A DNA stretch of 16,602 bases from Bdellovibrionales bacterium. Lineage in GTDB: Bacteria > Bdellovibrionota > JAFGOL01. The notes below the pieces were generated by a model. That model worked only from the letters and a program-made list of their open reading frames with translations, made no database searches and had not been told where the DNA came from. Both the position numbers and the translations under genes were made by a program. Position 1 is the stretch's first letter. Each line of letters opens with the position of its first letter. The stretch lies in the NCBI GenBank assembly GCA_022710165.1, contig JAKLHL010000011.1:1-16602 (forward strand), written 5' to 3'. Positions 13,240 through 16,602 of this stretch are shown here, one piece after another.

Positions 13240-15126
13240 ATGAAAAAATCTATAATATTGCTCTTGTCCATAGGCGCGGCTTTCCTTTTGGGGTTTTTAT
13301 TGAGGGGCCTAGTAATTGAACCAGGGCCTAAGAGCGTCGAGCAAAACGAAAACACGGTCAATCCCACAGAGAACTATCCCGAAAAGGCTGACGACAACAC
13401 TCTCGGCAAGGAGGCTCAAAAAAAATACTACGAGCTGATAGCAGAATACATGGATTATATAAAACAGGATGGTCGCGAAGCGCCAATAGCCCTTGATGAG
13501 TTCGTCTCAATAAGGCGGGATCGTTTAATCCAGCAGGACAAATACACTGCTAATGATGAGTCCTTGGATAATGAGATCCTGGAGTGGTATGGGTTAACAG
13601 AGAACAATGAAAGCGAAAAAGTTTTTAGGTCATACAGCATCTCTGGAAACATAAAAGGCAGTAATATTAACGATCTTAAAGATAACGAGCTTTTGGTAGG
13701 GTCTCTTTTTAATCCTATAAAAGATCAAAGCCCGATCATACCATATGGACACATAGCTTTTGAAAGACCCTTGCAATACACCTATATAAACGATCTTGCC
13801 GGCTCCTTCGATCTAAACGTCGATATCTTGGAGAACACAAATGGTGAGACGGACCCAATATATATATTAGCAATGATGATCCCAAACATAAATCCACATA
13901 ACACCAGACCAATAATGGCTGGTACAGATAACAGCATCTTCGGCGTTCCGGCTTCAATGCTGGCGAGGAGAAAGAACAATGAACCAATAAAAATAAACCT
14001 AAAGGCCCTCAGCTCAAGCTTCGATAGATCAGACCTCGATATAATCAATATCCATGATGGATCGATCGTATCCCTGTATGGCGTGGATCAGATCAACAAA
14101 CTAGACTCGAGTATAGGTATATTAAGGACGGTGATATCGTCTAAGGACAACACTGCAAGACTAAAGTCACTACCTACTGGATCAACCATCATGTTGTCGT
14201 CTCCAAACAACAATACGGGTTTTTGGTTCGAAACGGAACTCACGGGCAGGGACAACAAAATCAATCTGGAACAGAAACCTTCTTGTAGAAACAATTCTTC
14301 GTGTCTGTCCGTCATAAGGCCGCTCGGGGTGAAGTCACCGGAAATAACTATTTATTCTAAAAACCCCAAGTTAAAACTATCAAAAGCTCTAAGCAATCAA
14401 AAACCATGGTCTATAACAACGCCAGTCCTAAAAGAGGCTTTTCTTGAACTAAAAAGCCAGAACAAGACTTTGGGAATAATGAGGATAAACACTCTTGAAA
14501 ACAAAACCGGCATAATTGAACCGGTATATAAAAACATCGGGACACTTACCGGTAATATAAAAAAAATAATATCTCCCGGCAGCCATAAAGATTGTGCTGG
14601 CTGTAAAATAACAATTAAATTTTCTGAAAAAGAAGCTGTGTGCAGCAGTTCTGGTCGATTTATGATAGAGGACATAGACCTCATAGACAGCTATATGAAC
14701 ATCCTGGTGGAAGACAAAGACGTGGATGCGGTAGTTAACATACCTGTCGTTTATAGCCACAAAGATCTAAGGCTCAATTCCAGTGTCCCATCATACACCG
14801 CATTGAGGTCCTGGAACATGACGGCGCCGACAATGCCTTCTAATACCCTGGTTTACGGTGAAATCCCATATCATAAAAGCTACAGGGCTTTTTTGGTTGG
14901 CGTAGACAACGATCTTACCAAAGAGGCCGTGTATTTTAACAGGCTGGACACGCCTGACAGGAAAATTTACTCGACACAACATGATCCTAACAGTGCAGGT
15001 TTTGCTAAATTTATTTTTCCAGATATTCCAAAAGGAAAATATGTATTACACCTGATAAGCGGTGACGATATAATACACTCTAGGATAATATATATAGATA
15101 AGAACGGGGCTTTTGTATTGAATTAG
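13240..15126 (+). CDS. Large membrane-anchored periplasmic protein with beta-sandwich domains, function unknown
   Basis: I do not recognise this 628-residue protein. An uncleaved-looking N-terminal membrane helix (SIILLLSIGAAFLLGFLLRGLV, 4-25) is followed by a charged linker and a helical segment (about 56-118), placing the rest in the periplasm. The remainder is beta-rich. Three places look like the start or end of CarboxypepD-regulatory/Ig-like modules: SYSISGNIKGSNI (131-143), IGTLTGNIKKI...SSGRFMIEDIDL (433-481), and LVYGEIPYHKSYRAFLVGVDND (537-558) ending in FIFPDIPKGKYVLHLIS (591-607). Five cysteines occur only at 349, 355, 452, 455 and 468, including CAGC, so disulfides or metal binding are possible. 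There is no recognisable catalytic motif. The stop is 8 nt before the DUF192 gene, so the two form an operon. A structural or ligand-binding envelope role is a guess. Confidence 0.8.
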   Translation: MKKSIILLLSIGAAFLLGFLLRGLVIEPGPKSVEQNENTVNPTENYPEKADDNTLGKEAQKKYYELIAEYMDYIKQDGREAPIALDEFVSIRRDRLIQQDKYTANDESLDNEILEWYGLTENNESEKVFRSYSISGNIKGSNINDLKDNELLVGSLFNPIKDQSPIIPYGHIAFERPLQYTYINDLAGSFDLNVDILENTNGETDPIYILAMMIPNINPHNTRPIMAGTDNSIFGVPASMLARRKNNEPIKINLKALSSSFDRSDLDIINIHDGSIVSLYGVDQINKLDSSIGILRTVISSKDNTARLKSLPTGSTIMLSSPNNNTGFWFETELTGRDNKINLEQKPSCRNNSSCLSVIRPLGVKSPEITIYSKNPKLKLSKALSNQKPWSITTPVLKEAFLELKSQNKTLGIMRINTLENKTGIIEPVYKNIGTLTGNIKKIISPGSHKDCAGCKITIKFSEKEAVCSSSGRFMIEDIDLIDSYMNILVEDKDVDAVVNIPVVYSHKDLRLNSSVPSYTALRSWNMTAPTMPSNTLVYGEIPYHKSYRAFLVGVDNDLTKEAVYFNRLDTPDRKIYSTQHDPNSAGFAKFIFPDIPKGKYVLHLISGDDIIHSRIIYIDKNGAFVLN

Positions 15127-15134
15127 GAGGCTAT

Positions 15135-15617
15135 ATGCGTAAAAGGACGATCGCTATTATTTTCATTTCAGCATTCCTGGTGTTTATAACAATAATGCTG
15201 TTGAACAAAGAAGACGGATGTACCAAGAAAGATGGAGCTGTTTGCAAAATAAAAGTAAACGGTAAGAGCCTGCATCTTACAGTGGCATATTCAAGACAAG
15301 CACAAATGAAAGGCCTCATGGGGATAACAGACCTTAAGGACGGAGAAGGGATGATATTCGTCTATGATACACCACAGGTCCTCTCGTTCTGGATGAAAAA
15401 TACCATGATCCCTTTAAGTATCGCCTACGTTCAATCTGATGGAGAAATAGTTCAAATATACGACATGTACCCTGAGCTTGATAAACCAGACTGGGAGCTA
15501 AGGTCTTATGCCTCTCCTGCGCTGGTTAAGTATGCCATAGAAGTACCACAAGGCTGGTTCTATAATGCTGGGATAAAAGTCCCGGCAAAACTACGAATAC
15601 CAAAAGGCCTCAAATAA
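15135..15617 (+). CDS. DUF192 family protein, membrane-anchored
   Basis: This 160-residue protein is a member of the DUF192 family (COG1430). After an N-terminal hydrophobic helix (TIAIIFISAFLVFITIMLL, 5-23), which is a signal anchor or signal peptide, the domain follows from about residue 37: IKVNGKSLHLTVAYSRQAQMKGLMG (39-63), GEGMIFVYDTPQVLSFWMKNTMIPLSIAYV (70-99), VQIYDMYPEL (106-115) and YAIEVPQGWFYNAGIKVPAKLRI (133-155). The FWMKNTxIPLSIAYV stretch is the family signature. Two cysteines (29 and 37) lie between the anchor and the domain. DUF192 proteins are small beta-barrel periplasmic proteins without an established function. AGGAGG overlaps the stop codon of the upstream gene and is 4 nt before the ATG, so the two are expressed together. 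The domain call is firm. Confidence 0.93.
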   Translation: MRKRTIAIIFISAFLVFITIMLLNKEDGCTKKDGAVCKIKVNGKSLHLTVAYSRQAQMKGLMGITDLKDGEGMIFVYDTPQVLSFWMKNTMIPLSIAYVQSDGEIVQIYDMYPELDKPDWELRSYASPALVKYAIEVPQGWFYNAGIKVPAKLRIPKGLK

Positions 15618-15633
15618 AAAGCAGAGATCCTTT

Positions 15634-16002
15634 TTACTTTTTGTCTTTTTTATCTTTCTTTGGCTCTTCTTTTTTAGGCTCTTCTATCTTTGCTTCTTCT
15701 GCTACTGGTGCTGGGGCCTCAACTTTTGGAGCAGGGAAACATTTTGAAATATATTTCTCAAATTTAGGATAAGCAGCCAACCCTTTACAATCAAAAACAG
15801 ATACGGAGCTTGAACCACCAACCACTCTTGTTATCCAACAGAAACAAGCCGCAGTGTCCATGTAGTAATATATGTCGTCAAGATCCAGGTCTGCTTTAAC
15901 TATTTGCGTAGCGTTCTCGTCAAGGTCTATATCTATGATCTTAGAACCACCTGCATAAGAGACTGAAGAAACAAAAACTAATAAAAAGATGATCTTTTTC
16001 AT
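15634..16002 (-). CDS. Small secreted four-cysteine protein with charged C-terminal tail
   Basis: I do not recognise this 122-residue protein. It has a clear Sec signal peptide (MKKIIFLLVFVSSVSYA, cleavage expected after residue 17 before GGS). The mature N-terminal part contains IYYYMDTAACFCWITRVVGGSSSVSVFDCKGLAAYP (44-79), and four cysteines at 53, 55, 72 and 88 could make two disulfides. From about residue 90 the sequence becomes low complexity: proline and alanine, then glutamate-rich, then a lysine-rich end (EEPKKEEPKKDKKDKK). Such tails are usually disordered and could contact membrane or envelope polymers. AGGAGGG lies 8 nt before the ATG. It follows the MFS gene by 42 bp on the same strand and may be co-transcribed. 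It converges on the DUF192 gene with 16 bp between stops, and I see no convincing terminator there. Confidence 0.75.
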   Translation of the reverse strand: MKKIIFLLVFVSSVSYAGGSKIIDIDLDENATQIVKADLDLDDIYYYMDTAACFCWITRVVGGSSSVSVFDCKGLAAYPKFEKYISKCFPAPKVEAPAPVAEEAKIEEPKKEEPKKDKKDKK

Positions 16003-16044
16003 ATCATTTCCCTCCTGAGAACGAAACTCTACATCTACAAAATC

Positions 16045-16602
16045 TTATTGTAAACGCCTAATAGAACCGTACCTGGTAATAAAAAGGATCAACATGTTGG
16101 CAGCAATTATAATACCTATAGAACTAAAAGTTATTGCCGCTCCAGCCTCTTCTGCGACATAACCAGCTATAAAGTTCCCTATCGGGCTGACGCCTGCAAA
16201 GACGACCGTATAAACACCCATGACCCTGCCCCTATATTCATCGCTAGAATTAAGCTGAAGCGAGGCATTGGCTATAGTAAAGAACCAAAGGTTAAAAACA
16301 CCACAAAGGGCTATCATCAACGAAGAACTATATATACTCCTCGTAAAACCTAGTACCACGAAACAGACTCCAAGGAAAAAAGAGCTAAGGACCAAGACTC
16401 TTGGTTTTGGGTTATGCCCCCATATCATAGAAACGGAAGCCGCTCCAACAAGGGACCCAACCCCGAGGAAAGACAACATGACACCGAAACCTCTTTCTTG
16501 CAGGCCAAGGACAGTCTTTGCAAACACTGGAATAAGAACACTATAATTAAAACTTACTATGGTTATAAAAAGTATTATCATGGACGTCTTAAGCAAGATC
16601 GG
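16045..16602 (-). CDS. MFS transporter, MFS_3/EntS-like, C-terminal half (5' end outside the window)
   Basis: This is the C-terminal part (about 185 residues) of a major facilitator superfamily exporter. The frame is open to the last base and continues as PILLKTSMIILF, so the TTG at 16596 is not the real start. Six hydrophobic segments are visible: the first at SMIILFITIVSFNYSVLIPVFA, then GVMLSFLGVGSLVGAASVSM, VLVLSSFFLGVCFVVLGF, SLMIALCGVFNLWFFTIANASLQ, GVYTVVFAGVSPIGNFIAGYVAE and FSSIGIIIAANMLILFI. This corresponds to helices 7 to 12. The cytosolic loop DEYRGRVMGVYT is the motif seen before helix 11 in MFS_3 proteins such as EntS, and SPIGNFIAGYVAEEAG continues that helix. Substrates in this family range from siderophores to drugs and cannot be inferred here. 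Confidence 0.9.
   Translation of the reverse strand, partial: PILLKTSMIILFITIVSFNYSVLIPVFAKTVLGLQERGFGVMLSFLGVGSLVGAASVSMIWGHNPKPRVLVLSSFFLGVCFVVLGFTRSIYSSSLMIALCGVFNLWFFTIANASLQLNSSDEYRGRVMGVYTVVFAGVSPIGNFIAGYVAEEAGAAITFSSIGIIIAANMLILFITRYGSIRRLQ

Noticed and set aside
15616..15635. Possible bidirectional terminator between the DUF192 gene and the small secreted protein gene
   Set aside because: The stem is only AAAAAG/CTTTTT with an 8-base loop, almost all A-T pairs, so it is too weak to call; the T-runs also encode the lysine tail.

Overview
This 16.6 kb window is a compact stretch of bacterial chromosome with a low-to-moderate G+C content (estimated by eye, not counted). It holds fifteen protein genes, two of them cut by the window edges. 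I see no rRNA, tRNA, CRISPR array, insertion sequence or phage gene. No stretch longer than about 90 bases lacks a gene. The gene set points to a Gram-negative, didermic bacterium: a secreted lytic transglycosylase, an AmgK/MurU-like sugar kinase and nucleotidyltransferase pair, periplasmic anchored proteins, and a GldA/GldF-type ABC exporter. Style and gene families suggest an uncultivated deltaproteobacterial or Nitrospirota-like lineage, but this is a weak inference and I cannot name a taxon.

Layout. 1-1432 (minus): an ABC exporter ATPase followed by its membrane permease, joined by an ATGA overlap; the permease runs off the left edge. 1528-2052 (plus): a TIGR00725/LOG-like Rossmann protein whose 3' end overlaps the next gene tail to tail. 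2018-5263 (minus): an operon of lytic transglycosylase, tRNA-dihydrouridine synthase (best start an overlapping TTG) and a PP-loop thiouridylase-like protein. 5335-5685 (plus): a small HTH plus coiled-coil protein. 5682-8803 (minus): a two-unit M16 metallopeptidase coupled to an unrecognised 171-residue protein. 8835-9905 (plus): HemW. 9971-11179 (plus): a cysteine-synthase-fold protein that lacks the Schiff-base lysine, behind a near-consensus sigma70 promoter. 11176-13151 (minus): AmgK-like kinase then MurU-like nucleotidyltransferase, GTGA-coupled. 13240-15617 (plus): a large anchored periplasmic beta-domain protein followed by a DUF192 protein. 15634-16602 (minus): the C-terminal part of an MFS_3 transporter, then a small secreted four-cysteine protein.

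How they fit together. Two themes recur. One is the cell envelope and murein: lytic transglycosylase, AmgK/MurU-like pair, anchored periplasmic proteins and exporter. The other is tRNA modification and cofactors: Dus, PP-loop protein and HemW. Most genes look like housekeeping genes. The items that deserve a second look are the CysK-like protein with a replaced catalytic lysine, the 31-bp divergent M16/HemW start region where both genes look almost leaderless, and two convergent gene pairs that end on one shared TTAA tetranucleotide.
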